From the NCBI RefSeq assembly GCF_013181195.1, contig NZ_SMZP01000010.1:186001-250000 (forward strand): DNA of 64,000 nucleotides, read 5' to 3'. Positions 1 through 9,789 of this stretch are shown in pieces (the stretch's first letter is position 1; each line of letters starts with the position of its first letter). This DNA comes from Caulobacter sp. RHG1. Lineage in GTDB: Bacteria > Pseudomonadota > Alphaproteobacteria > Caulobacterales > Caulobacteraceae. The position numbers were made by a program, and so were the translations under genes. The notes under the pieces were generated by a model. That model worked only from the letters and a program-made list of their open reading frames with translations, was not told the DNA's origin and did no database searches.

Positions 1-1110
<1,110 letters not shown>

Positions 1111-1157
1111 GGCGTGCGGGTCTTTCGATCTCTGCGTGCTTGTGTCGTTAGGCTAGA

Positions 1158-2033
1158 TCAGACGGCTTCTGCGCCGGAGATGATCTCGATCAGCTCTTTG
1201 GTGATCTGGGCCTGGCGGGAACGGTTATACTCGAGGGTGTAGCGCTTGATCATGTCGCCCGCGTTGCGCGTGGCGTTGTCCATGGCGGTCATCTGGCTGG
1301 CGTAGAAACCAGCCATGTTGTCGAGCAGGGCCGACAGGATCTGAACCGTCAGGTTACGCGGCAGCAGCGTCTCGAGGATGGCCTCTTCCGAGGGCTCGTA
1401 CTCGTAGACCGCCGTCGGGCCGGTCGGGGCGGCGACGCCCTCGACCGTCGCCGGGATCAGCTGCAGCGCCGTCGGGGTCTGGACGACCACCGACTTGAAG
1501 CGGCTGTAGAACAGCGTGACCACGTCGGTCTCCCCGGCCTCATAGAGGCGCGTGACGACGTCGGCGATCGGCTGGGCGACCGACAGGGTGAACTGGCGAT
1601 AGGCCGACAGATCGAAATTCTCGACCACCTTGGCGCCGTACGGGCGCTTCAGCTGGGCGCTGACCTTCTTGCCGACGCAGACGATCTTCACGTCCTTGCC
1701 TTCGGCGATCAGGCCGTCGATGTGCTGGCGCGCAGCGCGGACGATCGACGACGTGAAGCCGCCGGCCAGACCGCGATCGGCGGCCGCGACGATGATCAGG
1801 TGACGATCATCGCGGCCCGTGCCGGTCAGCAGGGCCGGAGCCCCGTCGCCGGACACGCCGGCCGCCAGGTTGGCGATCACCGAAGCCAGGCGCCGGGCGT
1901 AAGGACGAGCCGCTTCGGCCGCGTCCTGGCTCCGGCGCAGCTTGGCCGCCGCCACCATCTGCATCGCTTTCGTGATCTTCTGCGTCGCCTTGACGCTCGA
2001 GATCCGATTGCGCATTTCCTTCAAACTGGCCAT
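1158..2033 (-). CDS. atpG: F1F0 ATP synthase subunit gamma
   Basis: Central rotor stalk of F1, coupling proton flow to the catalytic alpha3beta3 ring. The 291-residue product has the family N-terminus (MASLKEMRNRISSVKATQKITKAMQMVAA) described here by its start and the typical C-terminus around MTAMDNATRNAGDMI and YNRSRQAQITKELIEI. Length is normal for the family. The ATG start is preceded by the atpA stop 33 bp upstream, so it is surely co-transcribed with atpA and atpD. Confidence 0.97.
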   Translation of the reverse strand: MASLKEMRNRISSVKATQKITKAMQMVAAAKLRRSQDAAEAARPYARRLASVIANLAAGVSGDGAPALLTGTGRDDRHLIIVAAADRGLAGGFTSSIVRAARQHIDGLIAEGKDVKIVCVGKKVSAQLKRPYGAKVVENFDLSAYRQFTLSVAQPIADVVTRLYEAGETDVVTLFYSRFKSVVVQTPTALQLIPATVEGVAAPTGPTAVYEYEPSEEAILETLLPRNLTVQILSALLDNMAGFYASQMTAMDNATRNAGDMIKRYTLEYNRSRQAQITKELIEIISGAEAV

Positions 2034-2066
2034 TCGGCGCTACTCTCTCCGAGCGGTTCCGAGGGC

Positions 2067-3599
2067 TTAGGCGAAGGTCGACAGGAAGCTGTCGAGCGCG
2101 CCCTTCAGCGTCGCTTCCAGATCCTTGTCGAGCGCCTTCTTGGTGCGGATGCTGTCCAGCAGGTCCTTGTGCTGGCTGTGCAGGCGCGCCAGGAACTCGG
2201 TCTCGAAACGACGGACCGACGAGGTCGGGATCGAGTCCAGATAGCCGCGCGTGCCGGCGTAGATCACGCAGACCTGCTCTTCGACCGACTGCGGCGCGTA
2301 CTGGGGCTGCTTCAGCAGCTCGGTCAGGCGCTCGCCGCGGGCCAGCATCTTCTGGGTCGAGGCGTCCAGGTCCGAACCGAACTTCGCGAAGGCGGCCATT
2401 TCACGATACTGGGCCAGCTCGCCCTTAATCGGACCGGCGACTTGCTTCATCGCCTTGATCTGGGCCGACGAACCGACGCGCGACACCGAGATGCCGACGT
2501 TCACGGCCGGGCGGATGCCCTGGTTGAACAGGTCGGTTTCCAGGAAGATCTGGCCGTCGGTGATCGAGATCACGTTGGTCGGGATGTAGGCCGAGACGTC
2601 GTTGGCCTGGGTTTCGATGATCGGCAGCGCCGTCAGCGAGCCCGAACCGTTGTCTTCGTTCAACTTCGCGGCGCGTTCCAGCAGGCGCGAGTGCAGATAG
2701 AAGACGTCGCCCGGATAGGCTTCGCGGCCCGGCGGGCGGCGCAGCAGCAGCGACATCTGGCGATAGGCGACGGCTTGCTTCGAAAGGTCATCATAGATGA
2801 TCAGGCCGTGCAGGCCGTTGTCGCGGAACCACTCGCCCATGGCGCAGCCCGAGAACGGCGCGATGTACTGCAGCGGAGCCGGCTCCGAGGCCGAGGCCAC
2901 GACGACGATCGTGTATTCCAGCGCGCCTTGCTCTTCGAGCGTCTTGACGATCTGGGCGACGGTCGAGCGCTTCTGGCCGATGGCGACGTAGACGCAGTAG
3001 AGCTTGGCGCTCTCGTCCTTGCCGGCGTTGGCGGCCTTCTGGTTCAGGATGGTGTCGATGGCGACGGCGGTCTTGCCGGTCTGACGGTCACCGATGATCA
3101 GCTCGCGCTGGCCACGGCCGACCGGGATCAGGGTGTCGATCGACTTCAGGCCGGTCTGCACGGGCTCGTGCACCGACTTGCGCGGAATGATGCCCGGCGC
3201 CTTGACGTCGACGCGGCGACGCTCGGTGTACTCGATCGGGCCCTTGCCGTCGATCGGCTCGCCCAGCGGGTTGACGACCCGGCCCAGCAGGCCACGGCCG
3301 ACCGGCACGTCGACGATCTCGCCCAGGCGGCGGACTTCGTCGCCTTCCTTGATCTCGGCGTCAGCGCCGAAGATCACGGCGCCGACATTGTCGCGCTCGA
3401 GGTTCAGGGCCATGCCCTTCACGCCGGCCTTCGGGAATTCCAGCATTTCACCGGCTTGGACGTTGTCCAGGCCGTAGATGCGGGCGATGCCGTCACCGAC
3501 GGACAGCACCTGGCCGACGTCCGAGACGGCGGCCTCTTCGCCGAAGTTGGCGATCTGCGACTTGAGGATGGCCGAAATCTCGGCGGCGCGGATGTCCAT
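2067..3599 (-). CDS. atpA: F1F0 ATP synthase subunit alpha
   Basis: Regulatory, nucleotide-binding alpha subunit of F1. The 510-residue protein has the P-loop GDRQTGKTAVAIDT and the alpha signature PAVNVGISVSRVGSSAQ. Length and start (MDIRAAEISAILKSQI) match the usual alphaproteobacterial protein. It sits 40 bp downstream of atpH and 33 bp upstream of atpG, in the standard F1 order. Nothing unusual is seen in the sequence. Confidence 0.98.
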   Translation of the reverse strand: MDIRAAEISAILKSQIANFGEEAAVSDVGQVLSVGDGIARIYGLDNVQAGEMLEFPKAGVKGMALNLERDNVGAVIFGADAEIKEGDEVRRLGEIVDVPVGRGLLGRVVNPLGEPIDGKGPIEYTERRRVDVKAPGIIPRKSVHEPVQTGLKSIDTLIPVGRGQRELIIGDRQTGKTAVAIDTILNQKAANAGKDESAKLYCVYVAIGQKRSTVAQIVKTLEEQGALEYTIVVVASASEPAPLQYIAPFSGCAMGEWFRDNGLHGLIIYDDLSKQAVAYRQMSLLLRRPPGREAYPGDVFYLHSRLLERAAKLNEDNGSGSLTALPIIETQANDVSAYIPTNVISITDGQIFLETDLFNQGIRPAVNVGISVSRVGSSAQIKAMKQVAGPIKGELAQYREMAAFAKFGSDLDASTQKMLARGERLTELLKQPQYAPQSVEEQVCVIYAGTRGYLDSIPTSSVRRFETEFLARLHSQHKDLLDSIRTKKALDKDLEATLKGALDSFLSTFA

Positions 3600-3639
3600 G
3601 ATCTTCTGGGCTCTCTGCGATCTGTTTTTTAAGGCGCGC

Positions 3640-4194
3640 TTAAGCGCGCTTGAGGGCGAACTTCAGGGAATCGAGCTTCGAACGGAGCGAAGCATCGAAA
3701 AGGCGCGAACCGACGCGCACCTTCAGCCCGCCCAGCAGGGACGGGTCGACGCGCGTGGAAACTTCGGGGGTCTTGCCCAGGGCCTCGGCGAGGGCGGCTT
3801 GCACGCCCTTCAGCTGAGCGGGCGACAGGGCGCTGGCCGAGATCACCTCGGCGGTGACGACGCCGCGGTGCTTGGCCGACAGCTCGCTGAAGGCCGAGAT
3901 GGCGCCCAGCAGGTCGGCGGTGCGGCCGTTCGAGGCCACCAGGCCCAGGAACTTCGTGGTCAGCATGTCGAACTTGGCCTTCACGGCCACGGCGACGAGA
4001 CCCTTGCCCTTGTCCTCGGCCGAGAACGCCGGCGAGTCGATCAGGCGACGCAGGTCGGCGCTGTCGGCGATCATCGCCTTCAGGCTCTTCAGGTCGGTCT
4101 CGACCTTGGCCAGGTTGCCGTTCTCGATCGTCAATTCGAACAGGGATTGCGCGTAACGCTGACCCGCATCCGTCGCCTTGGTTTCGTCCGCCAC
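3640..4194 (-). CDS. atpH: F1F0 ATP synthase subunit delta
   Basis: Delta subunit (OSCP homologue) joining the F1 head to the peripheral stalk. I place the start at the GTG at 4192-4194 (VADETKATDAGQRYAQSLFEL), giving 184 residues. An in-frame ATG at 4218 would add eight residues with no family resemblance. A GGGCGGA stretch lies just upstream of the GTG. The C-terminal region (VDPSLLGGLKVRVGSRLFDA) is the typical delta signature. It is the first gene of the atpHAGD run, so the roughly 180 bp upstream, to 4372, should hold the operon promoter. I could not pick a convincing -35/-10 there. Confidence 0.95.
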   Translation of the reverse strand: MADETKATDAGQRYAQSLFELTIENGNLAKVETDLKSLKAMIADSADLRRLIDSPAFSAEDKGKGLVAVAVKAKFDMLTTKFLGLVASNGRTADLLGAISAFSELSAKHRGVVTAEVISASALSPAQLKGVQAALAEALGKTPEVSTRVDPSLLGGLKVRVGSRLFDASLRSKLDSLKFALKRA

Positions 4195-4372
4195 TTTTAT
4201 CCGCCCGGTGCATTGCAAGGGCCGCCGACAAGAAGTTCAACTCCTGTCGCGGCTTAAGAGCTTGAGCGCGCTTGTAAAAAGCACATGGACGGCCGGCGCT
4301 CTCGCACCGCCCCGTCCGAAGCCGCGCGCCTGATAACACGGGCCTTTCGCAGTCGCAACTAAGCCCGCGTGT

Positions 4373-4612
4373 TCAGACCCCGGCGCGGCGGAACACGGCG
4401 GAAGCCGAAGCGGCCAGACCGCCGTCGGCCCGGCGCAGCTCGCCCTGGGCGAAGACGAGGCTGCGCGTGGCCCGCTCAATCCAGGCCTTGGGCTCCAACG
4501 CGGCCTCATCAGAAGACGGACCATAGTCGACGGTCATCGACGCCAAGGCCGCCCCCTCGCCTGCGGCTTGCCGCAGAACGGATTCCAACTGTGAGGATAA
4601 GGTGACGGCCAT
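4373..4612 (-). CDS. small conserved hypothetical protein
   Basis: A 79-residue protein on the same strand as the atp genes, about 180 bp upstream of atpH. The stretch KAWIERATRSLVFAQGELR followed by ADGGLAASASAVFRRA resembles the last two strands of a hotdog-fold thioesterase (PaaI type), but it is much too short to be a whole enzyme domain. There is no signal peptide or membrane segment. It could be a genuine short protein or a remnant of a thioesterase. Function unknown. Confidence 0.6.
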   Translation of the reverse strand: MAVTLSSQLESVLRQAAGEGAALASMTVDYGPSSDEAALEPKAWIERATRSLVFAQGELRRADGGLAASASAVFRRAGV

Positions 4613-4648
4613 ACGCTTCAGCTAGTCCCTGATCTGGAAAAGAAAAGA

Positions 4649-4671
4649 GGCGGCGGACAAAATCCGCCGCC
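4649..4671 (-). terminator. Rho-independent terminator, minus strand
   Basis: A perfect 9-bp stem GGCGGCGGA / TCCGCCGCC with a CAAAA loop. Read on the minus strand it is followed by a T-rich run (TCTTTTCTTTTCC) at about 4630-4647. It sits 110 bp after the stop of the small secreted-protein gene ending at 4782 and should end that transcript before the atp region. Confidence 0.75.
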
Positions 4672-4781
4672 CCATGAAGTCGAATGCTCGAGGAAACAGC
4701 CAGACGGGACCGAGCAAGTTCAGTCCCTAAGCGTCCGGGTACTGGGTAGAACGGTAGGTATTTCTACTTAGCCGCCCATTC

Positions 4782-5117
4782 CTACTTGGCGGCCAGGGCG
4801 GAGGCGCCCTTGGCCACGGCGTTGCAGCGGGTCAGATCGTCGGCGTCCAGCGACTTGGTCTCGCCGCCGAAGGCCGAGACGCGGCCCACTTCCTTGGCCA
4901 GCGCCTTGCAGGCGACGGCGGTGAGGGCCCGCGAGGGGGCCTGGGTCGAGACGCACTCGACGCCTTCGCAGACGAAGACGGCGCCGCCGGCCACGACCTT
5001 GGTCTTTGCGGCGACCGGCGCGTCCAGGGCGACGGCGATGCGGCCGTCGGCCAGAGCCTGTCCAGCGAACATGGAAACGGATACGGCGGCGACAGCCGCC
5101 AGGGTGCGGAGCTTCAT
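4782..5117 (-). CDS. small secreted protein, CC_3452-like
   Basis: A 111-residue protein starting MKLRTLAAVAAVSVSMFAG with a clear Sec signal peptide ending at ALA-DG. The ATG at 5115-5117 has GAGGGCTCC (Shine-Dalgarno-like GGAGG region) just upstream. The open frame continues to 5408, but those codons do not resemble a protein. The mature part has four cysteines (near CEGVEC, VACKAL and TRCNAV) and may be disulfide-bonded in the periplasm. Location next to the atp genes and the sequence recall the Caulobacter CC_3452 family of unknown function; this is from memory. No enzyme motif is seen. Confidence 0.8.
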   Translation of the reverse strand: MKLRTLAAVAAVSVSMFAGQALADGRIAVALDAPVAAKTKVVAGGAVFVCEGVECVSTQAPSRALTAVACKALAKEVGRVSAFGGETKSLDADDLTRCNAVAKGASALAAK

Positions 5118-5422
5118 CGAGGAGCCCTCCAGCGTGTTGGGGAAGTTGCGGTCAGATCGTTGATCAGGGTGAGACGCGGTACTCGAAGATACGCAGACTG
5201 GCCGCTCGGAACCGGGGATGACGGCGCGGGTATCCCCACCAGCGCTTCGGATCCGAACTAAGCATCGCTTAGATATCAGTGATAAGGAATATCGCAAGCG
5301 GAATTTCGTGGCTGCCGTCAAAATGGCTATGTCGCAATGGCTTCGCGCCCAAGACCGCAAGATCGGTCGAGCGCGCGACAACGCCCAACGCCAGTCTGGG
5401 ATCGCCACAGCGGATGAGGATC
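5118..5422. promoter_or_regulatory. divergent intergenic region
   Basis: 305 bp between two divergently read genes, the secreted protein (minus) and the AraC-type regulator (plus). It must carry both promoters. It is more AT-rich around 5265-5300 than its surroundings. A Shine-Dalgarno-like GATGAGGA lies directly before the regulator ATG. I see no convincing operator palindrome and no further gene. Confidence 0.45.
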
Positions 5423-6301
5423 ATGACGGCGCTCGACCACTACCATGCCAGGATGCGCAGGGTGCTGAATCACATCGATCGGCATCTGGACGACGATCTG
5501 GACCTGGATGCGGTCAGCAGCGTCGCGGCGTTCTCCAAGTTCCACTTCCACCGGCAGTTCAAGGCGACCTTCGGCGTCTCCCTGCATCGCTATGTCCAGC
5601 TGGCCCGCCTGCGGCAGGCCTCGAAACAGCTGGCCCATGCGCAAGGGCAGAGCGTCACCGAGATCGCCCTGGACGCCGGCTACGAGACGCCCGACGCCTT
5701 CGCCCGCGCCTTTCGCCAAAGGCTCGGGCAGTCGCCGTCCAGCTTCCGCAAGGCCCCCGACTGGGAGCCGTGGCTCAAGGCCTTCGGGCCGCTCAACACA
5801 GCCAGGAGCAAGATCATGCAGACGACCTTCACTTCCGACCAGGTGACCATCCATGCCGTGGCCCCGACCCGCGTGGCGATCCTCGAGCATCACGGCGATC
5901 CCCGGACCCTCGACGCCTCGATCCAACGGTTCATCGCCTGGCGCAAAGCCGCCGGGCTTTCGCCCCGGACCAACCCGACCTTCAATGTCTGGCATTCCGA
6001 GCGGCGCCCCGCCGATCCAGCCGACTACCGCGTGGACCTGTGCGTCGGCCTCGCGGACGATCAGCCGATCGATGCGCGAGGCGAGACGATCAAGCTCGGC
6101 GAAATCCCCGGCGGGCGGTGCGCGGTGCTGCGCGTGACCGGCGACACTCATAATCTGGAGCCCGCTGCGCTCTATCTATACCGCGACTGGCTGCCGGCCA
6201 GCGGCGAGGAGATGCGCGACTTCCCGATCTACTGCCAGCGCTTCTTCCTGGACCAGCCCGAGCTGGGCGCGGCCGCGGACCTGTTCCTGCCGCTGAGATA
6301 G
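5423..6301 (+). CDS. AraC-family transcriptional regulator with GyrI-like effector domain
   Basis: A 292-residue regulator. Residues 1-105 form the AraC DNA-binding domain with two helix-turn-helix units (AAFSKFHFHRQFKATFGVSLH and SVTEIALDAGYETPDAFARAF region). Residues about 130-290 form a GyrI/Rob-type small-molecule domain (ending IYCQRFFLDQPELGAAADLFLPLR region). This order is typical of SbmC/Rob-like regulators that sense drugs or small aromatics. I chose the ATG at 5423 (MTALDHYHARM) because GATGAGGA precedes it; the open frame goes up to 5279 without homologous sequence. No clear target gene is adjacent. Confidence 0.9.
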   Translation: MTALDHYHARMRRVLNHIDRHLDDDLDLDAVSSVAAFSKFHFHRQFKATFGVSLHRYVQLARLRQASKQLAHAQGQSVTEIALDAGYETPDAFARAFRQRLGQSPSSFRKAPDWEPWLKAFGPLNTARSKIMQTTFTSDQVTIHAVAPTRVAILEHHGDPRTLDASIQRFIAWRKAAGLSPRTNPTFNVWHSERRPADPADYRVDLCVGLADDQPIDARGETIKLGEIPGGRCAVLRVTGDTHNLEPAALYLYRDWLPASGEEMRDFPIYCQRFFLDQPELGAAADLFLPLR

Positions 6302-6316
6302 GCGGCGTTCGGTCGC

Positions 6317-6742
6317 TCAGAGGTCTAGGATCTTGTCGATCCGGCTTTCGGCCTTGGCGTGGATGGCGCGGTCCTGGACCATGCCTTCCGCGCGGGCGTA
6401 GCGACCGTCCTTGCCGGCGCGACGACGGATGCCCTCGGCGCTGAGCACCGGAGCGGCCTTCTTCGGATCGGTGAACACGCCCAGGATCGCCGCGAGCACG
6501 GCGCCGATCGCCGCGGCGGCCACCGGGATGATCATGTCCAGGATCTCGTCGCCGAAGACCGCCTGCACGCGCATGACCAGCACTTCGCGGTTGGTCTGGT
6601 GCTCCATCACCCCGACAGCCCAGTAGGCGCCGCCCTCGACGGCGGCGGCCAGCAGGATCGCCAGGATCACGCCGAAGAGGCGCGGTCGGACGAAGAGTCC
6701 GAGCGCGGCGCCGAAGATCGCAAAGACGGCCATCAGGATCAT
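6317..6742 (-). CDS. hypothetical inner-membrane protein
   Basis: A 141-residue protein with two membrane segments near the N-terminus (about residues 4-20 and 22-45, rich in Ile/Leu/Ala) and a third at about 72-92 (PVAAAAIGAVLAAILGVF). The cytoplasmic tail of about 50 residues is strongly basic and charged (EGIRRRAGKDGRYARAEGM). I do not recognise a family. It is convergent with the AraC-type gene, with stop codons 15 bp apart. Confidence 0.7.
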   Translation of the reverse strand: MILMAVFAIFGAALGLFVRPRLFGVILAILLAAAVEGGAYWAVGVMEHQTNREVLVMRVQAVFGDEILDMIIPVAAAAIGAVLAAILGVFTDPKKAAPVLSAEGIRRRAGKDGRYARAEGMVQDRAIHAKAESRIDKILDL

Positions 6743-6874
6743 GACCCCAGGTGTGCGCCGCCTCTGGTCAAGACAGGGTTAAGCGCTCGTTCCCCAAGGG
6801 CACGATTGGCCGCGGCGCGTCGTCGCGCTCTAATCATCGAAACGAACGAGAAAAATAGCAGGGAGGCCTAGGGC

Positions 6875-8176
6875 ATGGACTTCAATCCGCCGCCGGAACT
6901 GACCGCCTATCTCGCCGAGCTGGACGCCTTCATCGAGAAGGAGATCGCGCCCCTGCAGGCGCGCGACGACAACCAGCGCTTCTTCGACCACCGCCGCGAA
7001 TGGGCCCGCACCGACTGGGACGCCGGCGGCCTGCCCAAGCACGAGTGGGAAGAACTGCTGGGCAAGGCCCGAAAACTGGCTGACCAGGCCGGCCACTACC
7101 GCTTCGCCCTGCCGAAAGCGTATGGCGGCAAGGACGGCTCCAACCTGTGGATGGCGGTGATCCGCGAGCACCTGGCCGCCAAGGGCCTGGGCCTGTTCAA
7201 CGACCTGCAGAACGAGCACTCAATCGTCGGCAACAATCCGTTCGTGCTGATGCTGCGCGACTTCGGCCGACCCGATCAGCAGACCCTGATCGGCGACATG
7301 CTGGACCGGGGCGCCTTCCGCCCGACCTTTGGCCTCACCGAACCCGACCACGGCTCGGACGCCACCTTCATGGAAACGCGCGGGGTGCGCGAGGAGCGAA
7401 ACGGCGAGGCCGGCTGGCGGATCAATGGCGAGAAGATGTGGACCACGGGCATGCATGCGGCCACGCACTGCTGCCTGTTCGTGCGCACGGCCGGCGAGGA
7501 CGGCGACGCGCGCGGCATCACCGCCTTCCTGGTCCCGGCCCACGCGCCGGGGGTCAAGGTCGAGGAGTATCTCTGGACCTTCAACATGCCGACCGATCAC
7601 CCGCGGGTCAGCTTCACCCATGTCTGGGTTCCGGACTCGGCGATGTTCGGCCCCGAGGGCGGCGGCCTGTCGATCGCCCAGCACTTCGTGCACGAGAACC
7701 GCATCCGCCAGGCCGCCTCCAGCCTGGGCGCCGCGACCTACTGCATAGAAGAAAGCATCAAGTACGCCCGCGCCCGCAGACCGTTCGGCAAGGCCCTGGC
7801 CGAGAACCAGGCCATCCAGTTCCCGATCGTCGAGCTGTCCACCCAGGCCGAGATGCTGCGCCTGCTGATCCGCAAGACCGCCTGGGAGATGGACCAGATG
7901 TCCAAGGTCGAGGTGGAAAAGCGCCTCTCCGACAAGGTCTCGATGTGTAACTACTGGGCCAACCGCCTCGTCTGCGAAGCCGCCGACCGGGCGATGCAGA
8001 TCCACGGCGGCCTCGGCTATTCGCGCCACAAGCCGTTCGAGCACATCTACCGCCACCACCGCCGCTACCGGATCACCGAGGGCTCGGAAGAGATCCAGAT
8101 GCGCAAGGTGGCCGCTTGGCTGTTTGGCTATGTCGGCCCGCGCAAGAAGGCGTTTGCCGACATGGACAAGGTTTAA
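6875..8176 (+). CDS. acyl-CoA dehydrogenase family protein
   Basis: FAD-dependent oxidation of an acyl-CoA to the 2-enoyl-CoA. The 433 residues show the family signatures GLTEPDHGSDATFMETRG and WRINGEKMWTTGMHAA in the middle beta domain. The C-terminal helical domain has ARARRPFGKALAENQAIQ and the catalytic-loop region RYRITEGSEEIQMRKVA with its conserved Glu. The enzyme looks complete; its substrate chain cannot be told from sequence. The ATG has GGGAGG upstream. It stands alone, and I see no copy of the operator found before the thiolase at 12963. Confidence 0.93.
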   Translation: MDFNPPPELTAYLAELDAFIEKEIAPLQARDDNQRFFDHRREWARTDWDAGGLPKHEWEELLGKARKLADQAGHYRFALPKAYGGKDGSNLWMAVIREHLAAKGLGLFNDLQNEHSIVGNNPFVLMLRDFGRPDQQTLIGDMLDRGAFRPTFGLTEPDHGSDATFMETRGVREERNGEAGWRINGEKMWTTGMHAATHCCLFVRTAGEDGDARGITAFLVPAHAPGVKVEEYLWTFNMPTDHPRVSFTHVWVPDSAMFGPEGGGLSIAQHFVHENRIRQAASSLGAATYCIEESIKYARARRPFGKALAENQAIQFPIVELSTQAEMLRLLIRKTAWEMDQMSKVEVEKRLSDKVSMCNYWANRLVCEAADRAMQIHGGLGYSRHKPFEHIYRHHRRYRITEGSEEIQMRKVAAWLFGYVGPRKKAFADMDKV

Positions 8177-8257
8177 CCTGTCGCACCCTGCCGTGTAGAG
8201 CTAGGCTCGCTATCTAACAGCGATACGCGGGCATGAATGTTCGCGCCTGGAGGACAC

Positions 8258-8893
8258 ATGAACCGCTTCGTCCGTAACGCTTCGCGCGCCGCCCTGATCG
8301 TCGCGATCCCGGCTGCGCTGGCCGGCTGCGGGGTCAACACCATTCCCACCCAGGACGAGGCGACCAAGACCGCCTGGGCCGAGGTGCAGAACCAGTACCA
8401 GCGCCGCGCCGACCTGGTGCCGAACCTGGTGGCGACTGTGAAGGGCTATGCGGCCCAGGAAAAGAGCGTTCTGGTCGAGGTGACCCAGGCTCGCGCCAGC
8501 GCCACGCAGGTGAAGGTCGACGCTTCGACCATCACCGACCCCGCCGCCTTCCAGCAATACGCCGCCGCCCAGGACAAGCTGTCCGGCGTGCTGGGCCGCC
8601 TCATGGTCATCCAGGAGCAGTATCCGGACCTGAAGTCGAATCAGAACTTCCTGGCTCTCCAGAGCCAGCTGGAAGGCACCGAGAACCGCATCACCATCGC
8701 GCGGCGCGACTACAACCAGACCGCCCAGGTCTACAACACCACCCTGCGCACCTTCCCCAGCGTGCTTTGGGCCAAGACGCTGTACAGCAGCCAGAAGCCG
8801 GCCCAGCTGTTCCAGGCCTCGGCCGCCGCCCAGAGCGCCCCGACCGTAGACTTCTCGGCCCCGCCGACCGCGACGCCGCCGAAGGTGCAATAA
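8258..8893 (+). CDS. lemA: LemA family lipoprotein
   Basis: A 211-residue LemA protein with a lipoprotein signal peptide ending at the lipobox LAGC (AIPAALAGCGVN), so it should be lipid-anchored in the cell envelope. The LemA core is clear: NQYQRRADLVPNLVATVKGY, then the helical region up to ITIARRDYNQTAQVYN. I chose the ATG at 8258, which has GGAGGA four bases upstream, over an ATG at 8237. It is the first of three overlapping or abutting genes (LemA, TPM, TPM), a set often found together and linked to the envelope. Its exact role is not known. Confidence 0.93.
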   Translation: MNRFVRNASRAALIVAIPAALAGCGVNTIPTQDEATKTAWAEVQNQYQRRADLVPNLVATVKGYAAQEKSVLVEVTQARASATQVKVDASTITDPAAFQQYAAAQDKLSGVLGRLMVIQEQYPDLKSNQNFLALQSQLEGTENRITIARRDYNQTAQVYNTTLRTFPSVLWAKTLYSSQKPAQLFQASAAAQSAPTVDFSAPPTATPPKVQ

Positions 8894-9789
8894 TGAATCT
8901 CCTCCCCCGTAAAACGGGGGAGGGGGACCGCGAAGCGGTGGAGGGGGCGCTCGCCACCGCACAGCGCCCCCTCCGTCACGGCGCGTATCCGCGCCGCGCC
9001 ACCTCCCCCGCTTTGCGGGTGAGGAGTTGGTTTCTCGCGGCGCTTGTCGTTTTCTCGACCTTCGCCCTCCCCGCCTTCGCCGCGCCCAAGTTCCCGCCGC
9101 TGTCGGGCCGCGTGGTCGACGAGGCGCAGATCCTGTCGCCGGACGCCCAGCGCGAACTGACGACAAAGCTGGAGAACCTTGAGACCACGACCGGCCGCCA
9201 GCTGGTCGTGGCCACGGTGCCCAGCCTGCAGGACTACCCCATCGAGGACTTCGGCTATCAGCTGGGTCGGACCTGGGGCATTGGCGAGAAGGGCAAGAAC
9301 ACGGGCGCGATCCTGCTGGTCGCGCCCAACGAGCGGAAGGTGCGGATCGAGGTCGGCTACGGGCTCGAACCCGTCCTGACCGACGCCCTGTCCAGCGCCA
9401 TCATTCAGAGCGCCATCCTGCCCAAGTTCCGCGATGGCGACATGCAGGGCGGCATCCTCGCAGGGACCAACGCCATCGTCGAGCAGCTATCCCTGCCCGC
9501 CGACCAGGCCCAGGCGCGGATCGCTGCGGCCAGCCAGCCCGAGCGGCAGAAGGCCAAGGGTTCGCCGTTCATGGCGCTCCTGATGTTCGCCTTCGTGATC
9601 TTTCTGTTCTCGGGCCTGTTCCGCAGCCGACGCGCGCGTCGAGGCCTGGGCGAGGCCCTGCCCTGGATCATCCTCAGCGCCCTCAACAGCAGCAGCGGGC
9701 GCGGCGGCGGCTGGAGCGGCGGCGGAGGCGGAGGCTTCTCGGGCGGCGGCGGGTCGTTCGGCGGCGGCGGCAGTTCGGGGAGCTGGTAG
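8893..9789 (+). CDS. TPM-domain protein (YgcG type) with repeat-encoded N-terminus
   Basis: A 298-residue secreted or membrane protein. The TPM domain runs from about residue 70 (GRVVDEAQILSPDAQRELT) to 200, a membrane helix follows (about 225-242), and the tail is Gly/Ser-rich (SGGGGGGFSGGGGSFGGGG), as usual for YgcG-like proteins. The ATG at 8893 overlaps the lemA stop (TAATG) and has GAAGG 8-12 bases upstream, so it is well placed. The first 43 codons, however, coincide with an intergenic palindromic repeat (8899-9027), and the signal peptide (SWFLAALVVFSTFALPAFAAP) starts only after it. A GTG at 9019 could be an internal start giving 256 residues, but it has no Shine-Dalgarno sequence. 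Confidence 0.85.
   Translation: MNLLPRKTGEGDREAVEGALATAQRPLRHGAYPRRATSPALRVRSWFLAALVVFSTFALPAFAAPKFPPLSGRVVDEAQILSPDAQRELTTKLENLETTTGRQLVVATVPSLQDYPIEDFGYQLGRTWGIGEKGKNTGAILLVAPNERKVRIEVGYGLEPVLTDALSSAIIQSAILPKFRDGDMQGGILAGTNAIVEQLSLPADQAQARIAAASQPERQKAKGSPFMALLMFAFVIFLFSGLFRSRRARRGLGEALPWIILSALNSSSGRGGGWSGGGGGGFSGGGGSFGGGGSSGSW
8899..9027. repeat. palindromic intergenic repeat inside a coding region
   Basis: 129 bp (43 codons) of alternating inverted repeats. CTCCTCCCCC pairs with GGGGGAGG, CCGCGAAGCGG forms a short hairpin, GGAGGGGGCGCT pairs with AGCGCCCCCTCC, and the unit ends with ACCTCCCCCGCTTTGCGG and GTGAGGAG. This is typical of the short non-coding repeats scattered in Caulobacter genomes. 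A related partial copy is at 62566-62617. Here it lies in frame, directly after the ATG of the TPM gene. Confidence 0.75.

Noticed and set aside
1722..3632. Long plus-strand open frames opposite atpG, atpA, polA, divL, recQ and other genes
   Set aside because: At this GC content the complementary frames of real genes stay open. Their products are Arg/Gly/Asp-rich with no domains, while the opposite strand encodes well-known proteins.
6830..6874. A fourth TCAAAC-N4-GTTTGA operator before the acyl-CoA dehydrogenase
   Set aside because: The region reads CGAAACGAACGAG and lacks the second half-site; no match within the 130 bp upstream.
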